Positions 33,347-43,102 of a stretch of DNA of 64,000 nt are shown here, in pieces (position 1 is the first letter of the stretch; each line of letters begins with the position of its first letter). The position numbers and the translations under genes are program-made. The stretch comes from Haloferax marinum. GTDB lineage: Archaea > Halobacteriota > Halobacteria > Halobacteriales > Haloferacaceae. The stretch lies in assembly GCF_009674625.1 (NCBI RefSeq), contig NZ_WKJQ01000001.1:806001-870000 (forward strand). Direction: 5' to 3'. Under the pieces are notes generated by a model, which searched no databases, had not been told where the DNA came from, and worked only from the letters and a program-made list of their open reading frames with translations.

Positions 33347-34444
33347 ATGAACACGGTACTCGTCACCTCGACCGAAGAAAGCACCGGGAAGACCGCCATC
33401 ACACTCGCACTTGGTCTCCTCGCCAAGGAACGCGGGCTAGACGTCGGCTACATGAAGCCGAAAGGGACGCGCCTGCAGTCCAGCGTCGGCAAGACGCTCG
33501 ACGAGGACCCGATGCTGGCCCGTGAACTCCTCGACGTCGACGCGGAGATGCACCAACTCGAACCCGTCGTCTACTCGCCGACGTTCATCCAGGGTGCCAT
33601 CCGCGGCAAAGAGAACAACGAAGAACTCTCCGAAGTCATCGCTCACCACTTCGAGGACATCTCGGCCGACAAGGACCTGATGTTCGTCGAAGGCGGTGGG
33701 TCCTACCGCACCGGCGGCATCGTGGACCTCACGGACGCCGACATCGCGAACCTCCTCGACGCGGAGGTCATCCTCGTCGCCGAATACAAACACCCGAGCG
33801 ACCTCGACGACGTCGTCGCCGCCGTCGAAGACATCGGCAGCGAGCGTCTCGCGGGCATCGTCTTCAACCGCGTGAGCGACGCCTCCTACGACGAACTCGA
33901 GACCGAAGTCGCACCGTTCCTCGAAGCACGCGGCGTGCCCGTCCTCGGCGTCGTTCCGAACGAGAAAGACCTCGCCGGCGTCACGGTACAGGAACTCGCC
34001 GAGGAACTCGGCGCAGAACTCGCGACCGACGCCCCCACCGACGCCTTCGTCGAGCGATTCCTCGTCGGCGCGATGGGTGGAGACGCAGCACTGCGATACT
34101 TCCGCCGGACGAAGAACGCCGCCGTCATCACGGGTGGTGACCGCGCGAACATCCAGCGTGCGGCCCTCGAGGCACCCGGCGTCAAGTGTATCATCCTCAC
34201 TGGCGGCCACCGACCAGTCGGTGCCGTCATCGGCAAGGCCGAACAGAAGGGCGTCCCCGTCCTGTTGGTCAACGGCGACACCCTCTCTGTGACCGACCGA
34301 GCAGAAGACATCGTCAGCACGGGCCGCACCCGCGACGAACGCACGGTCGAACGGATGCGAGACCTACTGTACGAACACGCGGACATCGACGCAATCATCG
34401 GCAACATCACGCCGTCTGGTGACGCCGACGAAGACGACGAGTAA
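33347..34444 (+). CDS. Phosphotransacetylase N-terminal-like P-loop protein with DRTGG domain
   Basis: The 365-residue protein begins with a P-loop of the BioD/CobQ type (TSTEESTGKTAIT at 7-19), a Mg/phosphate region FVEGGGSYRTGG near 113, and a DRTGG domain at about 220-340 (AAVITGGDRANIQRAAL and CIILTGGHRP). This matches the regulatory N-terminal part of long bacterial phosphotransacetylases, without the catalytic domain. Its position right after acd suggests it regulates acetate metabolism, which is inference. It ends in an acidic DADEDDE tail. No separate promoter is seen. Confidence 0.85.
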   Translation: MNTVLVTSTEESTGKTAITLALGLLAKERGLDVGYMKPKGTRLQSSVGKTLDEDPMLARELLDVDAEMHQLEPVVYSPTFIQGAIRGKENNEELSEVIAHHFEDISADKDLMFVEGGGSYRTGGIVDLTDADIANLLDAEVILVAEYKHPSDLDDVVAAVEDIGSERLAGIVFNRVSDASYDELETEVAPFLEARGVPVLGVVPNEKDLAGVTVQELAEELGAELATDAPTDAFVERFLVGAMGGDAALRYFRRTKNAAVITGGDRANIQRAALEAPGVKCIILTGGHRPVGAVIGKAEQKGVPVLLVNGDTLSVTDRAEDIVSTGRTRDERTVERMRDLLYEHADIDAIIGNITPSGDADEDDE

Positions 34445-34581
34445 CCACCGCCAACGCGGTTCCCGGACGAGCACCAACACGTCTTGTCCGTGGTTTGCCA
34501 CATCGTCCACTTTCCACGCGTATTTTTCTAATTTGATAATCCACCGAAGCAGTAATGCCACCATAGTCGAAGGGTCACACG

Positions 34582-36279
34582 ATGATAGGTGTGCTTTCGG
34601 CACCCATCGTGCTTCTCGTCGGCGTCTCTCTGGCCGCGTTCGCCATCGCCGCTACGTTCTTGCGCCGCCGGCGTGACAGGCCGGGAGCGAAAGAACTCGG
34701 GGCGATTCTCGTCGCCGTCGGCACGTGGTGTGTACTCTACGCTGCCCAACTCGCCATCAGTTCGAAGACGGGCATGATATTCATCTATCAGTTGATATAT
34801 TTCTGCATCGTTCCACTGCCAGCGCTGTGGTTCAAATTCGTCACCTCGTACACGGGGAGTAAACCGCTGCCACTGGGTGGATGGGCCGTCGGACTCGTCG
34901 TCTCGACTGGCTACGTGATGGGTGCGCTGTTGTGGCCCGAGACGACGCTCGTCTGGACAGCGGTCAGCGTCGTCTCACTCGGCGAACTGGAGACGCTCTC
35001 GCTCGGGAAAGGACCCGTGTTCTACGCGTTCCTCGGCTACAGCTACCTCCTCTTTGGCTGGGGCCTCGTCAGACTCGGCCGAAAAGGTATCACGAATCGA
35101 GGGACACTCCGGACCCAAACTCGGTCTATCGGACTCGCACTCTTCGTCGTCTTGGTCCCGAACCTGGCGTACAACGCTGGAGTCGCTCCCCTCGCGTTCG
35201 ACCCGACACCGTTTGCGTTCACGGTTGCGATACTCCTCTTCGTCGTCGCCGACTCGCAGTACGGCCTGTTCAGGAGCCATCCGCTCGCCCGCGATATCGC
35301 CCGCGAACACGTCCTCGAAGAGATGGTCGACGGTGTCTTCGTCGTCGACAGGGCGGACGTCGTCACCGACATCAACCCCGCGGCGGCGGAGGCTCTCGGG
35401 GTGTCGCCCCAGCATATCGTTGGACGCCAACTCGACGGTGTCCTGCCGGCTCTCTCCACTCGAATCGAGGCAGCCCCAACAGAACAACCGACCACCTACC
35501 ACGCACCCAACGAGCGGAATTACGACGTGACGTTGTCGCCGCTTTCAGACTCCACAGACGGGATTCAGGGGTCGGTCGTCACGCTCCACGACGTCACCGA
35601 AACACGGCAGCGAGAAGAACGCCTCGCCGTACTCAACCGAATCCTCCGGCACGACATTCGAAACGGCCTCAACGTCGTTGGAGGCTATGCAGAACTCATG
35701 ACCGAACCGGACGCCGACGAGGAGACCAAGGAGTTGGCGGGAGCTCGTGTCAAGGACCGCACCAACGAGTTACTGGAGCTAGCCGAGAAGATACGCACGA
35801 TAGAGAAGGGACTCGACCGACACGCAGAGCGACAGACCGTCGAGTTGATGCAGGTGTTGGGAACTGTCGTCGGAAGGGTCGACCGCGACTGGCCCGACGC
35901 CTCGCTGTCGCTGTCCGGCCCCGACGAGGTCGTCGTCGTCGCCACGTCCATCGTCGAAGCGCTCTTCGACAACCTCGTCGAAAATGCGGCAGAACACGGT
36001 GGAACGGCACCGAATATCGACGTGCAGGTGACCGACGACGACGGCTGGGTCAGTATCGATATCGCCGACGATGGCCCCGGCGTCCCACCTGAAGAGTTAT
36101 CCGTCATCGAAGCAGGGGAGACACAACTCCATCACACGAGTGGAATCGGACTCTGGTTGGTGACGTGGCTGGTCCGGCAGTCGAACGGGACCATCGACTT
36201 CGACGTGAGCGACAGTGGAACGACCGTCTGTGTCCGTCTGAAGCGTGCGAGCGAAGACGCTGTGTCGGTCAACGTGTGA
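34582..36279 (+). CDS. Membrane-bound sensor histidine kinase (7TM-PAS-HisKA-HATPase)
   Basis: The 565-residue protein has an N-terminal seven-helix sensor region (about 1-225) of the histidine-kinase 7TM type, a PAS domain (about 240-345), the phospho-acceptor helix RHDIRNGLNVVGGYAE with His near 357, and a HATPase domain. The latter carries the N box NLVENAAEHGG, G1 DIADDGPGVP and G2 GIGLWLVTWLV. All key residues are present. There is no response regulator next to it, so the partner is elsewhere. An AT-rich stretch at 34520-34540 holds the likely promoter. Confidence 0.92.
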   Translation: MIGVLSAPIVLLVGVSLAAFAIAATFLRRRRDRPGAKELGAILVAVGTWCVLYAAQLAISSKTGMIFIYQLIYFCIVPLPALWFKFVTSYTGSKPLPLGGWAVGLVVSTGYVMGALLWPETTLVWTAVSVVSLGELETLSLGKGPVFYAFLGYSYLLFGWGLVRLGRKGITNRGTLRTQTRSIGLALFVVLVPNLAYNAGVAPLAFDPTPFAFTVAILLFVVADSQYGLFRSHPLARDIAREHVLEEMVDGVFVVDRADVVTDINPAAAEALGVSPQHIVGRQLDGVLPALSTRIEAAPTEQPTTYHAPNERNYDVTLSPLSDSTDGIQGSVVTLHDVTETRQREERLAVLNRILRHDIRNGLNVVGGYAELMTEPDADEETKELAGARVKDRTNELLELAEKIRTIEKGLDRHAERQTVELMQVLGTVVGRVDRDWPDASLSLSGPDEVVVVATSIVEALFDNLVENAAEHGGTAPNIDVQVTDDDGWVSIDIADDGPGVPPEELSVIEAGETQLHHTSGIGLWLVTWLVRQSNGTIDFDVSDSGTTVCVRLKRASEDAVSVNV

Positions 36280-36313
36280 CCTCGGTGGTGCCCGGCCACG
36301 CACCAGCGGCCGT

Positions 36314-37420
36314 TCAGACCTGCCAGCGCCGGTCTGTATCGTTCAGTAGTTCCGCGCCGTCTTCCGTCACGACGACGAGGTCTTCGATTCGCACACCGAA
36401 CTCACCGGGAAGGTAGACACCGGGTTCGATACTGAAGACGTTCCCAACGTCGAGTTCGCGGTCGCTCCCGCCGACGATGTAGGGTTCTTCGTGAACGTCG
36501 AGACCGACCCCGTGACCGGTCCGGTGGATGAACTCGTCTCCGTAACCGGCGTCTTCGATGACCTCGCGTGCCGCGCGGTCGATTGCGCCCGCCGTGACGC
36601 CCGGTTCGACCATCTCGAATGCGGCAGTCCGAGCGGCTCGGACGGTTTCGTGGACCTCCTCGAACTCGGCAGGCGGGTCGCCGCCGAAGACGAGCGTTCG
36701 GGTCTGGTCGCTCGGATAGTGGTCGACGTAGGTTCCGAAGTCGAGGACGACCGGGTCGCCGGACTCGATGATTCGGTCGCCGTAGGTGTGGTGCGGCATC
36801 GCGCCGTTCGGTCCCGACCCGACGATTGGACCGAATGCGACACCTTCGCCGCCTTCGTCGTCGAGCAGTCGCTCGATTTCGGCGGCGAGTTCCGCTTCGG
36901 TCATATCGACACACTGGTCACCCATCTCGCGGAGGCGTTCGACGACGCGGTCTGCGACCGCACCGGCACGGCGGAGTGCGTCGAGTTCGGCGTCGTCTTT
37001 CTGTGCCCGAAGCGGGGAGAGGACGTCGCTCGCGAGACCAAACTCTGCGTCGGGGAGGACCGCACTGAGGTCCTGGGTGAACTGTGCCCACATTGTGTCG
37101 TCGACGAGGATGCGCCCCCCACCCAGCGAGAGGTCCGACGTGATGGTCCGAACTGCAGCGACAGGGTCCTCGTCGTCGCTCCACGTCTCTACGTCTGCAA
37201 CCCACGACTCGGCACGAATCTGCGTCTCGTAGAGGTCGGGAACCAGAAACACCGGCGCTCCCTCGCGGGGGACGAACAAAAAGAGGTGGCGCTCGGCGGG
37301 TTCCTCGTCGAACCCAGTGAGGTAGAGCAGGTTTCGACTCGGGAACAAGACAGCGGCGTCGGCACCGACGTCAGCCAATCGCTCTTGACAGGCACGGGTG
37401 CGTCGTTCGAATGGCGTCAT
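36314..37420 (-). CDS. M24 family aminopeptidase (Xaa-Pro peptidase-like)
   Basis: The 368-residue protein has a creatinase-type N-terminal domain (about 1-130) and a pita-bread catalytic domain. Metal ligands appear in order: Asp in LDFGTYVDHYPSDQTRT (two Asp), His in GHGVGLDVHE, Glu in FSIEPGVY and Glu in VRIEDLVVV. It should cleave N-terminal Xaa-Pro bonds with two metal ions. A minus-strand GCTTTTCT at 37441-37448 is 27 bases before the ATG. It converges with the histidine kinase gene. Confidence 0.92.
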   Translation of the reverse strand: MTPFERRTRACQERLADVGADAAVLFPSRNLLYLTGFDEEPAERHLFLFVPREGAPVFLVPDLYETQIRAESWVADVETWSDDEDPVAAVRTITSDLSLGGGRILVDDTMWAQFTQDLSAVLPDAEFGLASDVLSPLRAQKDDAELDALRRAGAVADRVVERLREMGDQCVDMTEAELAAEIERLLDDEGGEGVAFGPIVGSGPNGAMPHHTYGDRIIESGDPVVLDFGTYVDHYPSDQTRTLVFGGDPPAEFEEVHETVRAARTAAFEMVEPGVTAGAIDRAAREVIEDAGYGDEFIHRTGHGVGLDVHEEPYIVGGSDRELDVGNVFSIEPGVYLPGEFGVRIEDLVVVTEDGAELLNDTDRRWQV

Positions 37421-37485
37421 GGCAGACGGTACGCAGGCCGAGAGAAAAGCGTGGGCGGTCCGTCTGCCGTGACGAACCTCTGCGC

Positions 37486-38580
37486 TTACGCACCGAGGTC
37501 GAGTGGGTCGTACAACTGCCCGGTAATCGACTCGAAGGCGTCCGAGGCGGTGACGAGCCCAACCACGTCGCCACTCTCGGAATCGCGAACCATCGCGAGT
37601 TCCTGATTCTCTGCTTGGAAGCGGTCGATGAGTTTGCTAACCGGGAGGTCGGAGTCGACGAAGATGGGCGGGACGGCGACGTCTTCGAGCGTTCGGTCGC
37701 CCGACTCCAACCGGTCGATGGTCGCGAGAACGGTCGGCGCGTAGACGACACCCCGAACGTCGTCTATCGAGTCTCCGACGAGTGGGAACCGCGAGTGTTG
37801 TGGGTTCGTCTGAATCCGCTGGAGGTTCTCCTCGGTCCCCATCGTCGTCTCGAGTTCGACGATATCGTTCACCGGAACCATCACCTCTCGGACCGGCAAC
37901 TCTCCGATTCGAAGGGTGTTGAGTACCTCCTCACGACGTTCTTCCGGGAGCGACCCGCGAGCGAGGATGTCGCCCATCTGACTGCGCACCTCGCCTCGAC
38001 TGAGACGCTCGCCGGATTCGTCGTCGTCCTCGTCGTGGTCGTCGAGTTCGGCTTCTTGCCACGAGCGCGTTATCTGGACACCACCGAGCGCCAGCAGACG
38101 CTTCGCGAACCAATCTGCGACCACGATGACGGGGTACATGAGTTTCGTCCACCCGTACAGCACGGGTGCGGTGTACTTGGCGACGAGTCGAGAGCGCTCG
38201 ACGCCGAGATACGTCGGCACCTGTTCTCCGAGGACGACGTGTGCGAGGTTGATGATAGCAAGCGAGAGCAGGACCGAAAGCGACGTGTGTGCTCCCGGTT
38301 GGCCGCCGAGGACGGCGTTGAACACGGCGGCGAGTGCAGGTTCCGCGACGACACCGAGGCCGACGCTGGCGATAGTAATCCCTACCTGACATCCGGAGAG
38401 ATAGACCTCCAGTCGCTCGGTCATCTCCCACGCGAGTTCGAGCCCACGCGACCCTTCGAACGCCGATTGGTCGAACTGCGGGACGCGAGTCATGGCGAAC
38501 TCGGAGACGACGAAGAATCCGTTTGCGAACAACAATACGAGGCCACCGACGAGTCTGACTGCTGTCTCGACACCGACCAT
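37486..38580 (-). CDS. CNNM/CorC (hemolysin C) family membrane protein with CBS domains
   Basis: The 364-residue protein has a DUF21/CNNM transmembrane domain (about 1-175; FANGFFVVSEFAMTR and HVVLGEQVPTYL), an acidic linker, and a CBS pair (about 215-350; REVMVPVNDIVELE and VVGLVTASDAFESITG). The C-terminal CorC_HlyC domain is missing. CNNM/CorC proteins export Mg. I use the ATG at 38580. A GTG at 38625 is 28 bases after a minus-strand AATTTAAT box and is a real alternative, adding 15 residues. Confidence 0.88.
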   Translation of the reverse strand: MVGVETAVRLVGGLVLLFANGFFVVSEFAMTRVPQFDQSAFEGSRGLELAWEMTERLEVYLSGCQVGITIASVGLGVVAEPALAAVFNAVLGGQPGAHTSLSVLLSLAIINLAHVVLGEQVPTYLGVERSRLVAKYTAPVLYGWTKLMYPVIVVADWFAKRLLALGGVQITRSWQEAELDDHDEDDDESGERLSRGEVRSQMGDILARGSLPEERREEVLNTLRIGELPVREVMVPVNDIVELETTMGTEENLQRIQTNPQHSRFPLVGDSIDDVRGVVYAPTVLATIDRLESGDRTLEDVAVPPIFVDSDLPVSKLIDRFQAENQELAMVRDSESGDVVGLVTASDAFESITGQLYDPLDLGA

Positions 38581-38709
38581 ACGTCGCCCTGTTTGAACTG
38601 GAGGCCCCTGAGGGTGTTGGCTCACCGTCGGGGAGTCGTGACCCGGCCATTAAATTCGAACTCTAAATGTGCCATAACTACTATGTTCAATCGATTCACA
38701 AATCGTGGT

Positions 38710-40035
38710 ATGCGTCACCAACACAGACGTACGTTCCTGAAGACGAGTGGTGCCCTCCTGGGTGGGATGTTCGCGGGTTCGACCGTGGTCGCCGCCGAGC
38801 AGTCGAGGCGGTTCGTCGTCGAGACGGACGACGTGGCGACTCTTCGACGCTCGGGACTCGACGTGGTCTACGACCTCACGGCGGCCGATATCGCCGTCGT
38901 CGAAGGAGACGAATCCGACGTCTCGTCGGTCACGTCGTCGTATGCGCCGGATATCGAACTCCATCTCGAAGAACCCGACGTCAACGAATCTGCACCCCAA
39001 GAGACGCGAGACGAACCGGGATACGAGATTCAGTGGGACAAACAGAACCTCGACATCCCCGAGGTCCACGGCATCACGCGTGGTGAGGGGACGCGGGTGG
39101 CCGTCATCGACTCCGGCGTCGACGCAGGACACCCGGACCTCGAACACGCAGTCAACGTCGACCTCTCTCGGAACTTCACCGGTGACGGCTATGGAGCAGG
39201 TATCCCCGCCGGCGGAGACCACGGAACCCACGTCGCGGGAATCGTCGCCGCAAACGACGCCAACGACGAGGGGGTCGTCGGGTCTGCACCGGGGACCGAA
39301 ATCGTCGACTGCCGTGTCTTCTCGACCGGTCCGTACGCCTCGTTCGCAGACATCCTCGCGGCCGTCGTCTACGCTGCCGACGTCGGAAGCGACGCCGCGA
39401 ACTTGAGCATCGGTGCGTATCCGATTCCCCGAGAGACGCTCCGGGAGTTCTACGGAAAAGTTCTCAACAACGTGATGACGTACGCGAACAGTCAGGGGAC
39501 GGTTCTCGCCATCTCCGCCGGCAACGACTCGGCGGACCTCCAGCACGACAAGAACTTCATCAGCCTCCCGAACGAGGGCGCACAGGCGTTCAGCGTCGCC
39601 GCGACGGGACCGAAAGGGTACGCCTTCGACGCCGGCGACGCAGCACAGGGAGCCGAGAGCCCAGCGTTCTACACGAACTACGGCACCAACGCCATCGACA
39701 TCGCCGCACCAGGCGGTGACGCAGTTCTGTCGGCCATCGAATCCCACCCTGAGTCGTGGTTCTACGACCTGGTGTACAACACCGTGTCGGTGCCGCAGTT
39801 CAACAAGAAGGGAGACTACATCAAAGCCGACGCCGCCTACGGGTGGAAGGCAGGAACGTCGATGGCGGCCCCACAGGTCGCCGCCGCAGTCGCACTCGTT
39901 CGGTCTGTCGACCCCGACCTCTCGGCCGACGACGTCAAGTCGCGGTTGAAACGCACTGCCTCCGTGCCCGACGGATACGACAAGGCGTACTACGGGTCCG
40001 GGTATCTCGACGTGCTCGCCGCCGTTACCGAGTGA
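38710..40035 (+). CDS. Tat-exported subtilisin-like serine protease (halolysin-type)
   Basis: The 441-residue protein has a twin-arginine signal (HRRTFLKTSGALLGG), a propeptide (about 35-115) and an S8 catalytic domain. The catalytic triad is complete: Asp in VAVIDSGVD near 134, His in DHGTHVAGI near 174, and Ser in AGTSMAAPQ near 384, with the oxyanion Asn in AISAGND. The C-terminal extension of classical halolysins is absent. An ATG at 38683 in frame could be used and would add nine residues before the Tat motif. It is divergent from the CNNM gene. Confidence 0.93.
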   Translation: MRHQHRRTFLKTSGALLGGMFAGSTVVAAEQSRRFVVETDDVATLRRSGLDVVYDLTAADIAVVEGDESDVSSVTSSYAPDIELHLEEPDVNESAPQETRDEPGYEIQWDKQNLDIPEVHGITRGEGTRVAVIDSGVDAGHPDLEHAVNVDLSRNFTGDGYGAGIPAGGDHGTHVAGIVAANDANDEGVVGSAPGTEIVDCRVFSTGPYASFADILAAVVYAADVGSDAANLSIGAYPIPRETLREFYGKVLNNVMTYANSQGTVLAISAGNDSADLQHDKNFISLPNEGAQAFSVAATGPKGYAFDAGDAAQGAESPAFYTNYGTNAIDIAAPGGDAVLSAIESHPESWFYDLVYNTVSVPQFNKKGDYIKADAAYGWKAGTSMAAPQVAAAVALVRSVDPDLSADDVKSRLKRTASVPDGYDKAYYGSGYLDVLAAVTE

Positions 40036-40163
40036 ACGTCACGTCTGAACCGACTGCACCGAATCGTCGAAGAATGCCCCTGCAGGCCCTGTAACCCGCG
40101 TTTCCCTGTTAAACACTGTCTCTCTCGAACACCTTTATGCTCTGAGACGACGCATTTTCACTC

Positions 40164-41216
40164 ATGAGTTGGAAAGCAATCGACGCCCTCGACGACGCCC
40201 GTGACGCGACGGGTTCGCTCCTCCTCCCATTCGATTTGGGTCGGTGGGCGCGCCTCGCACTCATCGCCCTCTTCGTTGGCGGACTCGGAAGCGGCGGTGG
40301 GACCGCCGGAAACGCCGGAAACTCGGGATTTACCGTCCCTGCTGACGGTGGGGTACCACCCGGTGGTGTGCCAATCGACTCCCTTCCGGGATTCGTCACA
40401 CCGGGGAGCGTCCTCGCCATCATCGTCGCCCTCGCGGCTCTCTTCCTCCTGCTCGGCCTCGTCTGGTCGGTCGTCGCGTCGGTGATGCAGTTCGTCTTCG
40501 TCGACGCCGTCGTCTCGAAAGACGTCCGCATCCGCAAACCGTTCCGTGAACGCCTCGGCCTCGGTCTGCGACTGTTCGTCTTCCAAGTCGGGTTAGTCGT
40601 CGCCGTGTTCCTGCTCTTGGGCCTCCCCCTCGCAGCAGTCGTCCTCGGCGGCATCAGCCTCGACGGGTCGGTGTTCCTCCTCGCGATACCGCTCGTCTTC
40701 CTCGCGATACTGGTGTTCTTGGTCCTCGCCATCGCGTTGCAGTTGACCACCGACTTCGTCGTCCCGACGATGATAGCCGAAGACCGGCCAGTCATCGACT
40801 CGTGGCGCCGTGTCGCGCCCCTGTTCCGCGCCGAGTTCTCCGAGTTCGGCCTCTACGTCCTCATTCGGTTCGTCCTCGGTATCCTCGCGGGCATCGCCGT
40901 CGGCGTCGCCGCAGCGCTCGTCTTGCTCGTCGTCGCCATCCCCTTCGCCATCGTCGGGGGCGGTATCGTCCTCGCACTCACGGGCGCACAGGTCAGCGTG
41001 TTCTCACCGGTCGGTCTGGTCCTCCTCGGTGCGCTCGGAGTCCTGTTCGTCCTCACGGCAATCACCGTGGGCGCGTTCGTCCAGATGCCCGTAGTGACGT
41101 TCTTCCGGTACTACTCGCTGTTCTTGCTCGGAAGCACAGACGAGTCACTCGACTTAGTCTCGAGGTTCCGTACCGAAGACGACACGCCCGCACCAGAAGG
41201 ACCGACACCCGCCTGA
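40164..41216 (+). CDS. Six-helix membrane protein of unknown function
   Basis: The 350-residue protein begins with a soluble N-terminus (SWKAIDALDDARDATGSLLLPFDLGRWARLALIALF). A Gly/Pro-rich loop at about 45-75 precedes at least six transmembrane helices between 85 and 320, and the tail is polar. The layout resembles haloarchaeal proteins of the glycerophosphoryl-diester-phosphodiesterase-membrane-domain or YciC type, but I cannot name it. A CCTTTATGC box at 40131-40139 is 27 bases before the ATG, supporting a leaderless start. Confidence 0.8.
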   Translation: MSWKAIDALDDARDATGSLLLPFDLGRWARLALIALFVGGLGSGGGTAGNAGNSGFTVPADGGVPPGGVPIDSLPGFVTPGSVLAIIVALAALFLLLGLVWSVVASVMQFVFVDAVVSKDVRIRKPFRERLGLGLRLFVFQVGLVVAVFLLLGLPLAAVVLGGISLDGSVFLLAIPLVFLAILVFLVLAIALQLTTDFVVPTMIAEDRPVIDSWRRVAPLFRAEFSEFGLYVLIRFVLGILAGIAVGVAAALVLLVVAIPFAIVGGGIVLALTGAQVSVFSPVGLVLLGALGVLFVLTAITVGAFVQMPVVTFFRYYSLFLLGSTDESLDLVSRFRTEDDTPAPEGPTPA

Positions 41217-41245
41217 ACCCGCTGCTCACCAGCGAACACAGATTT

Positions 41246-42550
41246 TTACGCAGTCGTCGCCGCGATTACCTCTCGGTCTACCGTGCCCAAGAGGAGGAGA
41301 ATCGGAATCATCAGCACCCCACCGACGACGAACGGGACCCAGAACGCGATTGCCGTGTAGAGACCGCCAGCGAGCGCCGGACCGAACGTCCGTGCGAGAC
41401 TCCCGGCACTCTGGGTCAGTCCGAAGGCACCGCCTTGTTCGTCGTCGGTCGCAGACCGTGAGACGAGTGTGTTCAACGAGACGTTCGTGAGGGCGTTTCC
41501 GAACGACAGCGGCGTCATCACGACCAAGAGTGCGAGTACGCCAGGTGGAAGAACGGGACCGACCGGGAGGAGTGCGCCGAAACTGGGGATGTACGACCCG
41601 AACACTGGTGAGAACGGCACTGCAGCGAGCATGACGACCTGAATCGCCACACCACCGACTGCCAACCGGTACTCACCGAACCGGTCGGTCAGCGGGCCGA
41701 CGAGGCCGCCTTGGACGAAGGCGAGAACCAGACCGACGTAGGTGAGGATGATTGCGTTCTCCGTCGCACCGTAGCCGTACTGGTCGTTCGTGAGGAAGAT
41801 AAACTGACTCTCCAGCGCCGAGAAGGCGAAAGACGCGAGGAAAAACGAGACGACGAGCGCACCGAGTCCGTGCGTTCGGAGCGCAGTCACGAGTTGTTCG
41901 AGGCGAGACTCCCGGTCAGCAGTCGCAGTGCGTTCTTCCGGTGGCCGCGACTCGGGGAGGACGAAGAAGGCGACGACGAGGTTGAGGCCAGTGATGACTG
42001 CGGCGGCAAAACTCGGGAGTGAGAACTCGGAGACTGGAACGAACGCCGGGAGAACGTCGCGTGCGACGGCGAGAACAGGACCACTGGCGAAGAATCCACC
42101 GAGTGCCGGACCGAAGACGAACCCGAGTCCGAACGCGGCCCCGAGCAACCCAAGCCCTTTCGCGCGGTCCTCAGGAGGCGTGATGTCTGCGATGTACGCC
42201 TGTGCAGTTGCGATGTTCCCACCCATCGCCCCTGCGAGCATGCGCGCGGCGAACAGGACGGCGAGCGACCCTGCGATGCCGAACAGCGACCACGCGATGA
42301 CGCTCCCCGTGAGCGAGAGCAGGAGCACTGGACGCCGTCCACGAGCGTCTGAGAGTCGGCCCAAGAGTGGCGCGGCGAGGAACTGCATCGCAGAGTACGA
42401 CGCGATGAGCAGACTCCCGACGAACTCCGTCGCGCCGAACGAGAGGGCATAGAGCGGAATCACGGGGATGAGGATGCCGAATCCCAAGAGGTCCACGAAG
42501 ACGATGAGGAAGACCACCCCGAGTGCCCGGCGGGGGTTTTCGACTGTCAT
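41246..42550 (-). CDS. MFS transporter (TetA-like exporter)
   Basis: The 434-residue protein has 12 predicted transmembrane helices. The cytoplasmic loop between helices 2 and 3 has the MFS motif A form GRLSDARGRRPVLL, and motif C-like G-rich stretches (LGLLGAAFGLGFVFGPALGG) follow in helix 5, typical of drug/proton antiporters of the DHA1/TCR family. It starts at the ATG at 42550, with a minus-strand GATTTTCC at 42575-42582. It converges with the membrane protein gene at 41216. The substrate is unknown. Confidence 0.9.
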   Translation of the reverse strand: MTVENPRRALGVVFLIVFVDLLGFGILIPVIPLYALSFGATEFVGSLLIASYSAMQFLAAPLLGRLSDARGRRPVLLLSLTGSVIAWSLFGIAGSLAVLFAARMLAGAMGGNIATAQAYIADITPPEDRAKGLGLLGAAFGLGFVFGPALGGFFASGPVLAVARDVLPAFVPVSEFSLPSFAAAVITGLNLVVAFFVLPESRPPEERTATADRESRLEQLVTALRTHGLGALVVSFFLASFAFSALESQFIFLTNDQYGYGATENAIILTYVGLVLAFVQGGLVGPLTDRFGEYRLAVGGVAIQVVMLAAVPFSPVFGSYIPSFGALLPVGPVLPPGVLALLVVMTPLSFGNALTNVSLNTLVSRSATDDEQGGAFGLTQSAGSLARTFGPALAGGLYTAIAFWVPFVVGGVLMIPILLLLGTVDREVIAATTA

Positions 42551-42652
42551 GGTCAGTATCTGGGAGAGTCGAAGGAAAATCGCATCGGTCTGGAAAACCT
42601 GACTTATAGTAACCTGTGATTAATTAATACACTGACAACCGTGAGTGTCAGT

Positions 42653-42823
42653 ATGGCCTTCGAATGGGTATCGTATTTCGAGTGTGGGAACTGCGGGTTG
42701 GAAAAGCCCTCCCCTGAGGTTCCATACGACCGTCTCGGATACGCAGTGTGTCCATCGTGCGGCGTCGAAACGATGCCAGTCTACGTCGAAATGACGAGCT
42801 TCCCGACCGTTTTGGATGGGTAA
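42653..42823 (+). CDS. Small zinc-ribbon protein
   Basis: The 56-residue protein has two Cys pairs: CGNCG near 11 and CPSCG near 32, spaced as in a rubredoxin-like zinc ribbon. Such small zinc fingers are frequent in haloarchaea and affect regulation or protein contacts, but this one has no known role. The ATG at 42653 is preferred; a GTG at 42641 is also in frame. An AT-rich stretch (TTAATTAATA, 42620-42629) 27 bases upstream is a good promoter. Confidence 0.78.
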   Translation: MAFEWVSYFECGNCGLEKPSPEVPYDRLGYAVCPSCGVETMPVYVEMTSFPTVLDG

Positions 42824-42853
42824 GCACTTCGGTCCAGCGCGTCTCGAGTACGT

Positions 42854-43084
42854 ATGAGCTGGACAGAAGTCCGTCGTGACGACCGTATCGTCGAGTGGGA
42901 ACGGACCGACGGTCACGCGACGCTTCGCCTTCGTCGGGGTCCGAACGCGTGGCACGTCAGATTCGACCGCCTCTATCAGTCGTCGGAAGGGACGGCGTAC
43001 GAGAGTCGACGGTTCGACGACGAAGAAACCGCCCGCGAGACGCTCGACGCGTGGAAAGACAAGTACGACGTAGACGAGGCGTAA
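42854..43084 (+). CDS. Small protein of unknown function
   Basis: The 76-residue protein looks like a single small alpha/beta domain: strands in RIVEWERTDGHATLRLRR and WHVRFDRLYQS, then a helix in DDEETARETLDAWKDKYDVD. There are no Cys residues. It follows the zinc-ribbon gene after 30 bases on the same strand and may be co-transcribed. I recognise no characterised family. Confidence 0.72.
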   Translation: MSWTEVRRDDRIVEWERTDGHATLRLRRGPNAWHVRFDRLYQSSEGTAYESRRFDDEETARETLDAWKDKYDVDEA

Positions 43085-43102
43085 CGCCACACCCACGTTC
43101 AC

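Noticed and set aside
31377..33347. Long open frame of about 650 codons antisense to acd
   Set aside because: The sense frame has clear acetate-CoA ligase motifs. The antisense frame is a by-product of GC-rich third positions and its translation is low-complexity without family motifs.
37411..38709. Long open frame on the plus strand joining into the subtilase gene
   Set aside because: The part before the Tat signal is antisense to the CNNM/CorC gene and lacks motifs; the signal peptide marks the true start.
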